A stretch of DNA of 64,000 nt from Phycisphaerales bacterium. Lineage in GTDB: Bacteria; Planctomycetota; Phycisphaerae; Phycisphaerales; UBA1924. The notes below the pieces were generated by a model, which was given only the letters and a program-made list of their open reading frames with translations, was not told where the DNA came from and did no database searches. The position numbers and the translations under genes are program-made. The stretch spans positions 434,001 through 498,000 of the forward strand of contig CP064987.1 of the NCBI GenBank assembly GCA_016699835.1. Reading direction: 5' to 3'. Positions within the stretch are counted from its first letter, which is position 1. The number at the start of each line of letters is the position of its first letter. Shown in pieces: positions 52,733 through 63,465 of this stretch.

Positions 52733-53893
52733 TCAGGATAACAGATCTTTGACCGACTTCCAGAAGCCGGAACTCTCGGGGTTCACTTTCGCGTCCTCCG
52801 TCTGGGCAAACTCGCGGAGGAGTTTTTCCTGCTGCGAGGAGAGTTTCTGAGGCGTCTCGATCTTGACAGCCACCAGCAGGTCGCCCCGCTTGCCCGTCCG
52901 AAGGTTCGGCAGGCCCTTCCCAGGGGCCGTGAAGACCTTGCCGAACTGGGTGCCATGCGGGATCTCGATGGCGGCGGGACCATCGATCCCCGGCGCATCG
53001 AGTTTGGCCCCCAGGGCGGCCTGCGTGAAACTGATGGGCATCTCGAGGATCAGGTTGTCGCCATCGCGGTGGTACAGATCGTGCTCTTCGACACGGACGA
53101 GGACGTGGAGATCGCCACGCACGCCAGAGCCATCCGGCGAGACCTCCGGCGGCGGCGGCTCGCCCTCACTCGGCACGCGGATCGCCTGACCCGAGTGGAT
53201 CCCCGCGGGGATCTTCACGCTCAGCGATCGCTTCTTCGGCGTGCGCCCCTTGCCGCGGCAGGAATCACAGAAATCCTTGATGACCTTCCCACGCCCCGCG
53301 CACGCGGGACACGTCGTCACCATGCGGAACATCCCGCCGAGCCCGGCCTGCGTCACGCGACCCTGCCCGCCGCACGTCGGGCACTTGATCGGCTCGGAAC
53401 CGGGCTTCGCGCCCGAGCCCGTGCACGACTCGCAGACATCAAGCCGCGTGAACTCGACATCGCGCTCGGCCCCGCTGAGCACGTCCTTGAGTTCGATGGA
53501 GACCTCGGTCTCCAGGTCATAGCCACGCGCCGGCCCGCGCCGACCCTGCCGCCCCCCCCCACCGCCGCCCGCGAAGCCACCACCGGCGAAGATGTCGTTG
53601 AACATGTCGAAGATGTCCGACACGTTCATGCGTGAGAAGTCGTGTGTCGCGGGCCCGCCGCGCCCCTTCAGCCCCTCGTGCCCGTACTGGTCATAGATCT
53701 TCCGCTTCTCCTCGTCGGAGAGGACCTCATACGCCTCGGCGGAATCCTTGAAGTTCTTCTCGGCCTCGGCATCGCCCGGGTTGCGGTCCGGGTGGTACTT
53801 CATCGCCATGCGCCGGTACGCGCGCTTGATCTCCTCGCCGTCGGCCGTGCGCTCGACGGAGAGGATCTCGTAATAGTCGCGTGTGGTGGGCAT
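52733..53893 (-). CDS. dnaJ: Chaperone protein DnaJ
   Basis: Co-chaperone that stimulates DnaK. It has 386 residues. The J domain at 1-70 has the HPD motif (MKYHPDRNPGD). A Gly-rich region with FAGGGGGG follows. The zinc domain has all four CxxCxGxG repeats (CESCTGSG, CPTCGGQG, CPACAGRG, CDSCRGKG) at about 145-210. The C-terminal substrate domain is complete. MPTTRDYYEIL gives the standard start. An ATG nine codons upstream at 53920 would overlap the preceding small gene. Confidence 0.95.
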   Translation of the reverse strand: MPTTRDYYEILSVERTADGEEIKRAYRRMAMKYHPDRNPGDAEAEKNFKDSAEAYEVLSDEEKRKIYDQYGHEGLKGRGGPATHDFSRMNVSDIFDMFNDIFAGGGFAGGGGGGRQGRRGPARGYDLETEVSIELKDVLSGAERDVEFTRLDVCESCTGSGAKPGSEPIKCPTCGGQGRVTQAGLGGMFRMVTTCPACAGRGKVIKDFCDSCRGKGRTPKKRSLSVKIPAGIHSGQAIRVPSEGEPPPPEVSPDGSGVRGDLHVLVRVEEHDLYHRDGDNLILEMPISFTQAALGAKLDAPGIDGPAAIEIPHGTQFGKVFTAPGKGLPNLRTGKRGDLLVAVKIETPQKLSSQQEKLLREFAQTEDAKVNPESSGFWKSVKDLLS

Positions 53894-53898
53894 TTCGA

Positions 53899-54306
53899 CT
53901 ATTGCGTCCTTTGGATCCATTCGCGTGCTTCAGAAAGCAGGCGAAATGGATCACTATGCGAACTGGCACTGTCATCAAAGTAGACGCCACGTGTCAATTC
54001 GAGGAGCACTCCAGCAACGATCATGGCTGATTGGCATTCTGTCTCATCAGAGTGCGTGACCAGCGTGCATACACAGTCACGCCCTTCAGGATCGATTCCG
54101 ATATCTTTGCAAACGCTCGTATCGTCAATGTACCACTCGAAGCCGGCAGATTTCCCACCGAGTGTTGAAGGAAGAAATCCTGTATGTTCAAGGAGATTTG
54201 CGTGATCTATCTGTAGATCAAAGCCATGCATTCGCGAGCGATCTGCAACCGCATCTGTCGTCGGGATTCGATCCCGATGACAAACAACGCACTGTGACAC
54301 TGACAT
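53899..54306 (-). CDS. Unknown small protein between groEL and dnaJ
   Basis: A 135-residue protein with no recognised domain. It has a CVVCH motif at residues 6-10, further Cys at about 67, 78 and 80, and acidic segments (GFEWYIDDTSVCKDIGIDPE). Base composition is less GC-rich than the flanking chaperone genes, which hints at acquisition. It lies 45 bp after groEL and 5 bp before dnaJ on the same strand, so it should be co-transcribed with them. A single CxxCH would be a haem c site in an exported protein, but no signal peptide is present, so metal binding is the more careful reading. Confidence 0.55.
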   Translation of the reverse strand: MSVSQCVVCHRDRIPTTDAVADRSRMHGFDLQIDHANLLEHTGFLPSTLGGKSAGFEWYIDDTSVCKDIGIDPEGRDCVCTLVTHSDETECQSAMIVAGVLLELTRGVYFDDSASSHSDPFRLLSEAREWIQRTQ

Positions 54307-54351
54307 CGTTCAATCTCCTATGTCAAGCATGTGCAATCGACTTGGAGAGTC

Positions 54352-55971
54352 CTATGCCGTCGCGCCGGTCGCCGCCTTCGAGTCCTCCTTGAGTTCGGTC
54401 ACCAGCACATCGGTCGTGAGCATGAGGCCCGCGACGCTGGCGGCGTTGATGAGCGCGGTCTTCGCGACCAGGGCCGCATCAATGATCCCCGCCATCACGA
54501 GATCCACATACTCGTTGGTCGCCGCGTTGTAACCGACGGCACCCTTGGACTCCTTCACACGCTCAACGACGACGTCGCCATCGTGCCCGGCATTGTCGGC
54601 GATCTGGCGGCACGGTGACTCCACCGCCATCGCGACGATCTCATAGCCGATCTTCTCGTCATCGCTCAAACGACCCTTCTTCGCCGCGGCACGGATGGCT
54701 TCCTGCGTACGGAGGAGCGCCACGCCGCCACCGGCGACATAGCCCTCCTTGGCCGCCGCTCGGGTGGACTTCACCGCGTCGTCGACGAGGTCCTTGTTGG
54801 CCTTCATGACGGTCTCGGTGGCGCCGCCGACGGAGATCATCGCCACGCCGCTCGTCAACTTCGCGAGACGCTCCTGGAGTTTCTCGCGGTCGTAATCGCT
54901 GGTGGACTTGTCGTGCTGGGCCTTGATCTGCTCGGCACGGGCCTTGATGTCGGCCTTCTTGCCGGCGCCCTCGATGATGGTCGTGTCGTCCTTGGTGACA
55001 ACGATCTTCTTGGCGCGGCCGAGTTCGGAGAGTTCGATGCTCTCGAGCGAGCGGCCGAGGTCCTCGCTGATGAACGTGCCGCCGGTGAGCACGGCGATGT
55101 CGCCGAGCATGGCCTTGCGACGATCGCCAAAGCCCGGCGCCTTGACGGCGCAGATGCGGAGCGTGCCGCGGAGACGATTCACGACGAGGGTCGCGAGCGC
55201 CTCGTTCTCGATCTCCTCGGCGATCAGGAGGATCGGCTTGCTCGACATCGCGATCTTGTTGAGCAGCGGCAGGAGATCGGGAAGATTGCTGATCTTCTTC
55301 TCATAGATCAGGATGTAGCAATCCTCGAGCACGCACTCGGCGGTCTTCGGATTGGTCATGAAGTAGGGCGAGAGGTAGCCCTTGTCGAACTGCATGCCCT
55401 CGACGTACTCCAGCGTCGTCGTCGCGGTCTTGCCCTCTTCGATCTCGACGACACCCTCGGGCCCCACCTTGCTGATCGCCTCGGCGATGAGTTCGCCGAC
55501 ATTCGCGTCGTGGTTCGCCGAGACAGTGGCGACCTTCTTGTAATCGTCCTTGCCCTTGCACTTCACGGCCATCTGGTCGATCGCCTCCGCGGCGATGGTG
55601 GCAGCGGCGTTGATCCCGCGGTGCAGGAGCACCGGGTTGGCGCCGGCGGCAACATGGCGCAGGCCCTCGCCGAAGATCGCCTGGGCGAGCACCGTCGCGG
55701 CGGTCGTGCCGTCGCCGGCCTTGTCGGCGGTCTTCTTCGCGACCTCGTGGACCATCTTTGCGCCCATGCTTTGGAATGGCTCGGGGAGCGTGACCTCCTT
55801 CGCAACCGAGACGCCATCCTTGGTGACCGACGGGCCGCCATACGACTTCTCGATGACGACATGGCGCCCGCTCGGGCCCATGGTGCACTTGACGGCATCG
55901 GCAAGACGATCAACACCCTTCTTCAGTTCAAGGAGAGCGGCGTCGTGGAACATAATTTGCTTCGTGGACAT
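54352..55971 (-). CDS. groL: Chaperonin GroEL, paralogue 1 (no GGM tail)
   Basis: A 60-kDa chaperonin subunit of 539 residues next to groES. ATP-site motifs are TMGPSGRHVVIEKSYGGPSV, AGDGTTAATVLAQAI with the catalytic Asp, and GYVAGGGVALLR. The C-terminus ends TELKEDSKAATGATA and lacks the Gly-Gly-Met repeat that lines the cavity of standard GroEL. The apical region has diverged from paralogue 2 (for example MAVKCKGKDDYKKVATVSAN). It follows groES by 56 bp in the same transcript. Probably a specialised chaperonin. Confidence 0.93.
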   Translation of the reverse strand: MSTKQIMFHDAALLELKKGVDRLADAVKCTMGPSGRHVVIEKSYGGPSVTKDGVSVAKEVTLPEPFQSMGAKMVHEVAKKTADKAGDGTTAATVLAQAIFGEGLRHVAAGANPVLLHRGINAAATIAAEAIDQMAVKCKGKDDYKKVATVSANHDANVGELIAEAISKVGPEGVVEIEEGKTATTTLEYVEGMQFDKGYLSPYFMTNPKTAECVLEDCYILIYEKKISNLPDLLPLLNKIAMSSKPILLIAEEIENEALATLVVNRLRGTLRICAVKAPGFGDRRKAMLGDIAVLTGGTFISEDLGRSLESIELSELGRAKKIVVTKDDTTIIEGAGKKADIKARAEQIKAQHDKSTSDYDREKLQERLAKLTSGVAMISVGGATETVMKANKDLVDDAVKSTRAAAKEGYVAGGGVALLRTQEAIRAAAKKGRLSDDEKIGYEIVAMAVESPCRQIADNAGHDGDVVVERVKESKGAVGYNAATNEYVDLVMAGIIDAALVAKTALINAASVAGLMLTTDVLVTELKEDSKAATGATA

Positions 55972-56027
55972 TTCGTACCTCGTGATGAATGCTGTGCGAT
56001 GGACCGCGTGTGCCGTTTGTGAGTGAT

Positions 56028-56318
56028 TCAGCCTTCGATGACGCCGAGAAGTTCGCTCTCGCGAAGGATCAGGTGTTTCGTCCCTTTGATCTCAACCTCG
56101 GTCCCGGCGTACTTGCCATAGACGACCGTGTCGCCCTTCTTGACGCTCATCTCGGCGCGCTTGCCGTTCTCCAGGCGCTTGCCCGGACCGGTCGAGACGA
56201 CCTCGCCGCGCACGGGCTTCTCCTTCGACGCCTCGGGGAGATAGATCCCCGACGCGGTCTTGGACTCGGCTTCGATGGGCTTGACGAGAACGCGATCTTC
56301 GAGTGGTTTGACGGCCAT
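56028..56318 (-). CDS. groS: Co-chaperonin GroES
   Basis: The 10-kDa lid of the chaperonin, 96 residues. PLEDRVLVKPIEAESKTASG at the N-terminus and GIYLPEASKEKP (mobile loop) are typical, as are VKKGDTVVYGKYAGTEV and the C-terminal LILRESELLGVIEG. AGGAG precedes the ATG. It is the first gene of the groES-groEL-unknown-dnaJ-grpE run. No CIRCE-type inverted repeat is visible upstream. Confidence 0.96.
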   Translation of the reverse strand: MAVKPLEDRVLVKPIEAESKTASGIYLPEASKEKPVRGEVVSTGPGKRLENGKRAEMSVKKGDTVVYGKYAGTEVEIKGTKHLILRESELLGVIEG

Positions 56319-56414
56319 TGGTGAGAGTCTCCTGACAAGTGATCAACAAGGATTCGATACTGTGTTTCCTGGAAACCGTTTGTGGCGCTCCAGTTGACGT
56401 CTATGGAGTGGGGC

Positions 56415-57080
56415 TCATGGCGTGGACCCCGTAGCTCGATCACGCCGACGAGCGAGCACCCACTCGACGGCTACGGGAATCAGCGATACGACGATGATGC
56501 CGATGATGACCGCCTCGAAGTTCGCGTTCACCCATGGAATGTTGCCAAACAGGTAGCCCGCCCCGATGCACACGCCGATCCAGAGGACTGCACCCGAGAT
56601 GTTGTACAGCACAAACTTCGAGTAGTTCATCGCACCCGCCCCGGCGACGAAGGGGACAAACGTTCGAACGATCGGAATGAATCGACCGAGAATGACGGCC
56701 TTGCCGCCATACTTCTCGTAGAACTCGTGGGCGCGATCCAGGTGCTTGCGGTTGAGCGCACGCTTCCAGAACGTGTCTGTGAGTTCGTTGCGAAAGACGC
56801 GTGGCCCAATCCATTTGCCGAGGTGATAGTTGACCGCGTCGCCAAGAATCGCGGCCACAACCAGAAGGACGCTCGCGATCCACAGCGTCATCGAACCACG
56901 AGCACACAAGGCCCCGACCGTGAAGAGCAGCGAGTCGCCCGGGAGAAACGGTGCAACGACAAGTCCCGTCTCCGCGAAGATGATCGCGAAGAGCAGGCCA
57001 TAGACCCAAGGTCCGTGGCTGGCGATGAACCCGTCGAGAAACCCGGGGAGATCGCGGAAGATGTCGAGAAACTGCTGCAT
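56415..57080 (-). CDS. DedA-family membrane protein
   Basis: A 221-residue protein of the DedA/SNARE-associated family, which contains bacterial lipid carrier flippases. The family core is clear: FAETGLVVAPFLPGDSLLF at about residues 35-53, a helix to about 75, and the signature EFYEKYGGKAVILGRFIPIV at about 116-135 followed by RTFVPFVAGAGAM. Two further C-terminal helices follow. The N-terminal re-entrant motif keeps the acidic residue. It lies between groEL paralogue 2 and groES on the same strand, with gaps of 62 and 96 bp, so co-transcription is uncertain. Confidence 0.88.
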   Translation of the reverse strand: MQQFLDIFRDLPGFLDGFIASHGPWVYGLLFAIIFAETGLVVAPFLPGDSLLFTVGALCARGSMTLWIASVLLVVAAILGDAVNYHLGKWIGPRVFRNELTDTFWKRALNRKHLDRAHEFYEKYGGKAVILGRFIPIVRTFVPFVAGAGAMNYSKFVLYNISGAVLWIGVCIGAGYLFGNIPWVNANFEAVIIGIIVVSLIPVAVEWVLARRRDRATGSTP

Positions 57081-57142
57081 TCATTGCTCGACGCCAAGGT
57101 CTGCGACATGGCAGGACCGCCTTGGAAACGATCGGGTTCCGA

Positions 57143-58909
<1,767 letters not shown>

Positions 58910-59172
58910 ATGCACATACTCCTCTGTGATGACCGTGTGTTCTTCAGTCGTTCGTGTGTTGTTCAGGCCCGGTGCCGATCGCCATCGCGGGCGCACCACA
59001 ACCATAATGAAGCACTAGGCAACCAATGTGCCAACTCACCAAACTCCGAACCTCAAACAAACTCGCACATTCGATCGGAATTCGCCCGTTTCCATGTGCC
59101 AGGAAGGCTCTGGGGGTCCTCAGCCTGCCGACTTGGCAGGCCATTCATTCCCGGCGGCCCAACAATGCCCCG

Positions 59173-60393
59173 ATGCCCGACACGATCCCGAACCCGCCAC
59201 AACTCGACCACCCCAACGAGGCCATCGCAGCCTTCCAAGGAGCGACTCGTCCGGTTGGTGTCTCGCAGAGCCCTCTCGGTGCCGCCGCTGGCCGGGTACT
59301 CGCCCGACCCATCCTCGCTGACCGCGACAGCCCGCCGCTCACTGTCTCGTCCATGGATGGCTTCGCCGTCCGTGCCGCGGAACTGTCGGGCCAGGATGTA
59401 TCACTCCCGATTGCCGTCACTTGCCACATCGGCCGGCCGTGCGAGATCTTGCCCAAAGGCAGCGTCGCCCGCATCGTCACCGGCGCGCCCATGCCCGAAG
59501 GCGCCGACACGGTCGTCCCCAAAGAGAACGCGATCGAGAGCGATCACGTCTTCCGCCTTCGCCCCGACGCACCACCCCTCGTGCGCGACTCGTTCGTCCG
59601 CCATCGCGGCGAGAACGCGAAGACTGGCGACAAGATCCTGACCCCCGGCGAGCCCCTCATGCCCGCCAACATCGCCGCCGCCGCGGCCTTCGGCGCAAAC
59701 ACCATCGACATCCACGAAAGAGTCCGTGTCGCTGTCGTCATCACAGGCGACGAACTCGCGACCCACGACGGCACGATCGAGCCATGGACAATCCGCGATT
59801 CCAATAGCGCCACACTCACGGCCATGTTCTCGACGCTGCCCTGGATCGAGTGGGTCGGCGTGTGCCGCGTCGCCGACACGCTCACGGCCGTCCGTGCCGG
59901 GCTGGAGAACGCACTCGAGTCCGCCGACGCCATCATCGTGACCGGCGGCGTCTCCATGGGCGAGAGCGACCACGTCCCCGCAGCCATCCGCGAGATCAAC
60001 GCGACCACGCTCTTCCATCGCATCTCCCAACGCCCCGGCAAGCCCATGCTCGGCGCCGTCACCTCGACCGGCGTGCCGATCTTCGCCCTCCCGGGCAACC
60101 CCGTCTCCGTCGCTGTTACCTCACGAAGAATCGTCCTCCCTGCCCTCGCGCACCGCGCCGGCATCACACGCATGCCCGCACCAGCCGCGGTCTCTCTCGA
60201 CAACCCCGACCACAAATCCCTCCACCTCGTGTGGCATCGCCCCGTGCGCTTCACATCCGCAGGCCACGCCGAACTCATCCCCACCCAAGGCTCGGGCGAC
60301 ATCGTCTCGATAGCCCGCTCCGACGGCTTCATCGAGATCCCCATGCAGACACCGTCGGCCGCGGGGCCTTGGCCGTTCTATCCCTGGACCTGA
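59173..60393 (+). CDS. moeA: Molybdopterin molybdenumtransferase MoeA
   Basis: Inserts molybdate into molybdopterin to make the molybdenum cofactor. It has 406 residues. SSMDGFAVRA at about residues 59-68, VTGAPMPEGADTVVPKENA at about 98-116, ITGDELATHDG at about 194-204, RDSNSATL, VTGGVSMGESDHVP at about 256-269 and FALPGNPVSVAV at about 306-317 are the family motifs. The ATG at 59173 gives the normal N-terminus. An upstream in-frame stretch has no homology. It is first in a plus-strand run with moaC, mog and queG. Confidence 0.93.
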   Translation: MPDTIPNPPQLDHPNEAIAAFQGATRPVGVSQSPLGAAAGRVLARPILADRDSPPLTVSSMDGFAVRAAELSGQDVSLPIAVTCHIGRPCEILPKGSVARIVTGAPMPEGADTVVPKENAIESDHVFRLRPDAPPLVRDSFVRHRGENAKTGDKILTPGEPLMPANIAAAAAFGANTIDIHERVRVAVVITGDELATHDGTIEPWTIRDSNSATLTAMFSTLPWIEWVGVCRVADTLTAVRAGLENALESADAIIVTGGVSMGESDHVPAAIREINATTLFHRISQRPGKPMLGAVTSTGVPIFALPGNPVSVAVTSRRIVLPALAHRAGITRMPAPAAVSLDNPDHKSLHLVWHRPVRFTSAGHAELIPTQGSGDIVSIARSDGFIEIPMQTPSAAGPWPFYPWT

Positions 60394-60455
60394 GCCGAGT
60401 TTCCCCTGAGACGTCTGTCATGCACTGTTCACCACACGCCCACGTAGACTCATCC

Positions 60456-60998
60456 ATGCCCGACCCCGCACCACGCACAGCCTCACCACACACGCCACTC
60501 TCGCACCTCGACGCGAACGGCCAGACCCGCATGGTCGACGTCGCCGAAAAACCCATCACCGCGCGCGAGGCCACCGCCGAGGCCTTCGTCCGCTGCTCCG
60601 AGCCGCTCCTCCGCGCCATCCGCGAGAACACCCTGAAGAAGGGCAGCCTCATCGACACTGCCCGTCTCGCCGGCATCATGGCCGCCAAGCGCACCGACGA
60701 ACTCATCCCCCTCTGCCACACCCTCCCCCTCGACCACATCGACGTTTGCATCGACATGCTCACCGATCGCCTCTGGATCCGCGCCACCGCGCGAACCACC
60801 GCCCGCACCGGCGTCGAGATGGAAGCCCTCACCGCCGTCACCGTCGCCGCTCTCACCGCCATCGACATGGGCAAGGCCATCGACAAGGCGATGATCATCG
60901 AGGGCGTGCGCATCACCTCAAAGAAAGGTGGGCGCAGCGGCGAGTATGTCGCCCCATCAACCACTCCCACCACACCGCACGAAGTGAGGAACGCGTAA
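60456..60998 (+). CDS. moaC: Cyclic pyranopterin monophosphate synthase
   Basis: Forms cyclic pyranopterin monophosphate in the first stage of molybdenum cofactor synthesis, acting with MoaA (not in the window). It has 180 residues. MVDVAEKPITAREATAEA at about 26-43, GIMAAKRTDELIPLCHTLPL at about 74-93 with the conserved Lys and His, GVEMEALTAVTVAALTAIDM at about 123-142 and the catalytic Lys in MGKAIDKAM are present. An ATG 12 codons upstream (60420) is an alternative. It precedes mog by 2 bp. Confidence 0.94.
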   Translation: MPDPAPRTASPHTPLSHLDANGQTRMVDVAEKPITAREATAEAFVRCSEPLLRAIRENTLKKGSLIDTARLAGIMAAKRTDELIPLCHTLPLDHIDVCIDMLTDRLWIRATARTTARTGVEMEALTAVTVAALTAIDMGKAIDKAMIIEGVRITSKKGGRSGEYVAPSTTPTTPHEVRNA

Positions 60999-61000
60999 CC

Positions 61001-61543
61001 ATGCCCCCGCTCCCCGCCGCCGCTGCTCTCCATCGCCCGATCCAGGCCGCGGTCCTGACCATCAGCGATCGCTGCTCGCGAGGCGAGGCCGTCGATCTCT
61101 CCGGGCCGGCGCTCGTCGAACGATGCCGCGAGGTCCTGGGCGCCGATCGCGTCGAGACGGCCTGCGTCCCCGACGAGGCCGACCTCATCGAGTTCCGCCT
61201 CCGAGCCTGGTCCACCCTCGACGCCGGCATCGACCTCATCCTCACCACCGGCGGCACAGGCCTCGCCCCACGCGATGTCACGCCCGAGGCCGCCATGCGC
61301 GTCATCCAGCGCCCCCACAGCGGCCTCATGGAACTCGCCCGTTCCCGAAGCAGCGCCAAGACCATCCGAGCCTACATGTCCCGAGGCGTCGCCGGCGCGT
61401 GCAACTCCACGCTCATCCTCACCCTCCCCGGCTCGGTCAAAGGATGCACCGAACAGTTCGACGCCATCGCCGAACTCCTCCCCCACGCCGTCGATACGAT
61501 CCGAGGCGACGTCACCGACGACGGCCGAGGCCAAAGGGCATGA
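61001..61543 (+). CDS. mog: Molybdopterin adenylyltransferase (Mog/MoaB family)
   Basis: Activates molybdopterin by adenylation before metal insertion by MoeA. It has 180 residues. TISDRCSRGEAVDLSGP at about 21-37, LTTGGTGLAPRDVTPEA at about 81-97 with the MPT-binding Gly-Gly-Thr-Gly and Asp, RGVAGACNSTLILTLPGS with the C-terminal GS, and KGCTEQFDAI match the family. It starts 2 bp after moaC and its stop overlaps the ATG of queG (ATGA). Mog and MoaB cannot be separated by eye. Confidence 0.9.
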   Translation: MPPLPAAAALHRPIQAAVLTISDRCSRGEAVDLSGPALVERCREVLGADRVETACVPDEADLIEFRLRAWSTLDAGIDLILTTGGTGLAPRDVTPEAAMRVIQRPHSGLMELARSRSSAKTIRAYMSRGVAGACNSTLILTLPGSVKGCTEQFDAIAELLPHAVDTIRGDVTDDGRGQRA

Positions 61544-62697
61544 AGCCCGCGCGGCGCCTGCCCAAGCCCAAGACACTCGAACTCACAACGCCCCCACCAC
61601 CCGGCGGCGAAGCGCTCTCGCACTTTGTTCTCGAACTCTGCCATCGACTCGGCTTCGCCGCCGTGGGCGTGGGCCCCGCCACACCCATCCCCCACGCCGA
61701 TGATCTCCGCGAATGGCTCACCGCCGGCAAGCATGGTGAGATGCGGTTCATGTTGGACGATCTCGTCGTCCGTCTCGATCCCTCCCGCGTGCTCGAGGGC
61801 ACCAAGTCCATGATCATGGTCGCCGACGCGTACGCCCACCACGCGCCGAACGAACAACCCGCCTCTTCGCCATCACACGACTCCAAGCCACAACGCCCAC
61901 GCGGGGTCATCGCCCGCTACGCCCAAGGCAGCGACTACCACCACACCATCAAGCGCCGTCTCCGCATGCTCGCCGACACCCTCCGCCCCCACTTTCCCGG
62001 GCACACCTTCCGCTCCTACGCCGACACCGCACCCATCCACGAACGCGAGGTCGCCGCCGTCCTCGGCCTCGGCTGGATCGGCAAGCACACCCTCCTCATC
62101 AACCCCAACCTCGGCAGTTACCTCCTCCTCGGCGGCATCGGCACCTCGCTCGAACTCCCCAAGCCCCGCGACCAACATCCATTCGAGGACCACTGCGGCT
62201 CGTGCACACGCTGCATCGACGCCTGCCCCACCAAGGCCATCACGCCCTACACGGTCGACGCCCGTCGCTGCATCAGTTACCTCACCATCGAGCACGAATC
62301 ACCGATCGCCGAGGAGTTCGAACGCCCCATCGGCTCATGGCTCGCCGGGTGCGACATCTGCCAGGACGTCTGCCCGCACAACTCGAAGCACGCCGCACGA
62401 GAACGAGACTTCCATATCCAACCCGAGTACTCGCCTCGCCGCGATGGATTCGATCTCCTCGAAGTCCTCCGCTGGACCGAACGCGACCGCCGAAACGCCT
62501 TCCAGACCTCGGCCCTGAAGCGCCTCACGCTCGCCATGATGAAACGCAACGCGCTCATCGCCCTCTCGAACCACATCCAAAGCACCGGCGATCGCTCGCT
62601 GCTCGGCGCCTTCGACGACGTCGCCTGGCGCGCCGCAGAGCCGCAGAGCGTGCGCGAACTCGCCTCGCGACTCGCCCGCCGACTTCGCCAAGATTGA
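61540..62697 (+). CDS. queG: Epoxyqueuosine reductase
   Basis: Reduces epoxyqueuosine to queuosine in tRNA, the last step of queuosine synthesis, using cobalamin and two 4Fe-4S clusters. It has 385 residues. The N-terminal cobalamin-binding part has GEMRFMLDD and VIARYAQGSDYHHTIKRRL, then GLGWIGKHTLLINPNLGSYL. The cluster motifs are CGSCTRCIDACPTKAI at about residues 219-234 and CDICQDVCPHN at about 273-283. The C-terminus has HEAT-like helices (KRLTLAMMKRNALIALSNH). It is coupled to mog by a 4-bp overlap, which is a positional link only. Confidence 0.94.
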   Translation: MKPARRLPKPKTLELTTPPPPGGEALSHFVLELCHRLGFAAVGVGPATPIPHADDLREWLTAGKHGEMRFMLDDLVVRLDPSRVLEGTKSMIMVADAYAHHAPNEQPASSPSHDSKPQRPRGVIARYAQGSDYHHTIKRRLRMLADTLRPHFPGHTFRSYADTAPIHEREVAAVLGLGWIGKHTLLINPNLGSYLLLGGIGTSLELPKPRDQHPFEDHCGSCTRCIDACPTKAITPYTVDARRCISYLTIEHESPIAEEFERPIGSWLAGCDICQDVCPHNSKHAARERDFHIQPEYSPRRDGFDLLEVLRWTERDRRNAFQTSALKRLTLAMMKRNALIALSNHIQSTGDRSLLGAFDDVAWRAAEPQSVRELASRLARRLRQD

Positions 62698-62703
62698 ATC
62701 GCG

Positions 62704-63465
62704 TCACGACGACATCTTCGCCCTGAGCATCGCCTGCGCCTCGGGCGTCGCCAGCACCCTCGCCGACAACGCCGCCCCCTCTCGCGCGAGGTCGTGATCC
62801 AGCGAGTCATCCAGCGTGTTGAGCAGCGACTTGGTCGCCTGGAGCGCCATCGCCCCACCTGTCGCGATCCGCTCCGCCATTCTCGACGCCTCGCCCGCAA
62901 GCGCCTCACGCGACGCTGCCACCGCGTCCACCATCCCGATCGCGTGTGCCTCGGCCCCAGACATCAGCCCGCCCGAGAGCAGCACCTTCCGCGCCCTCCC
63001 CGGCCCGATCTTCCGCACCAGCCACGGCGCCACCACCGCGGGGCACACACCAAGATCAACCTCCGGGAACCCCAACTTGCTATCCGCGTGCGTGATCGCA
63101 AGATCGCACACGCACGCCAGACCGCACCCGCCACCGATCGCCGCGCCATTCACACACGCCAGCGTCACCTGGGGCAACGCCCGGATCTTGATGCACAACT
63201 CGCCCAGCAGCGAAAGCAATCGATGCGCCGCCGCAGTGTCCGAGAGCACCGCCTTGAGATCCATCCCCGCGCAGAACGCCTTCCCGGCCCCCGTGATCAC
63301 GACGACCTTGTCCTTGGAACGCTCGAGTGAGTCCACACGTGCGTGCAGCGATTCGAGCAAGTCGATCGAGAGCGCGTTCCGCGCCGCCTCGCGGTTCAGC
63401 GTGAGCGTCGAGACCCCGCTCGCCGACGTGAGCCCTGTCAACGAGTGATTCGTCTTTTCGTTCAT
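62704..63465 (-). CDS. Enoyl-CoA hydratase/isomerase family protein
   Basis: A 253-residue crotonase-fold enzyme acting on acyl-CoA. LTLNREAARNALSIDLLESL at about residues 21-40, AGKAFCAGMDLKAV at about 60-73, and NGAAIGGGCGLACVCDLAI at about 104-122 form the CoA site and oxyanion hole, followed by FPEVDLGVCPAVVAPWL. Hydratase or methylglutaconyl-CoA hydratase activity is possible. GGAGG precedes the ATG, which overlaps the TGA of the next crotonase gene on the same strand (ATGA). It is convergent with queG with only 6 bp between. Confidence 0.88.
   Translation of the reverse strand: MNEKTNHSLTGLTSASGVSTLTLNREAARNALSIDLLESLHARVDSLERSKDKVVVITGAGKAFCAGMDLKAVLSDTAAAHRLLSLLGELCIKIRALPQVTLACVNGAAIGGGCGLACVCDLAITHADSKLGFPEVDLGVCPAVVAPWLVRKIGPGRARKVLLSGGLMSGAEAHAIGMVDAVAASREALAGEASRMAERIATGGAMALQATKSLLNTLDDSLDHDLAREGAALSARVLATPEAQAMLRAKMSS

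Noticed and set aside
56319..56414. A CIRCE operator upstream of groES
   Set aside because: No TTAGCACTC-N9-GAGTGCTAA-like inverted repeat is visible here or before either groEL.
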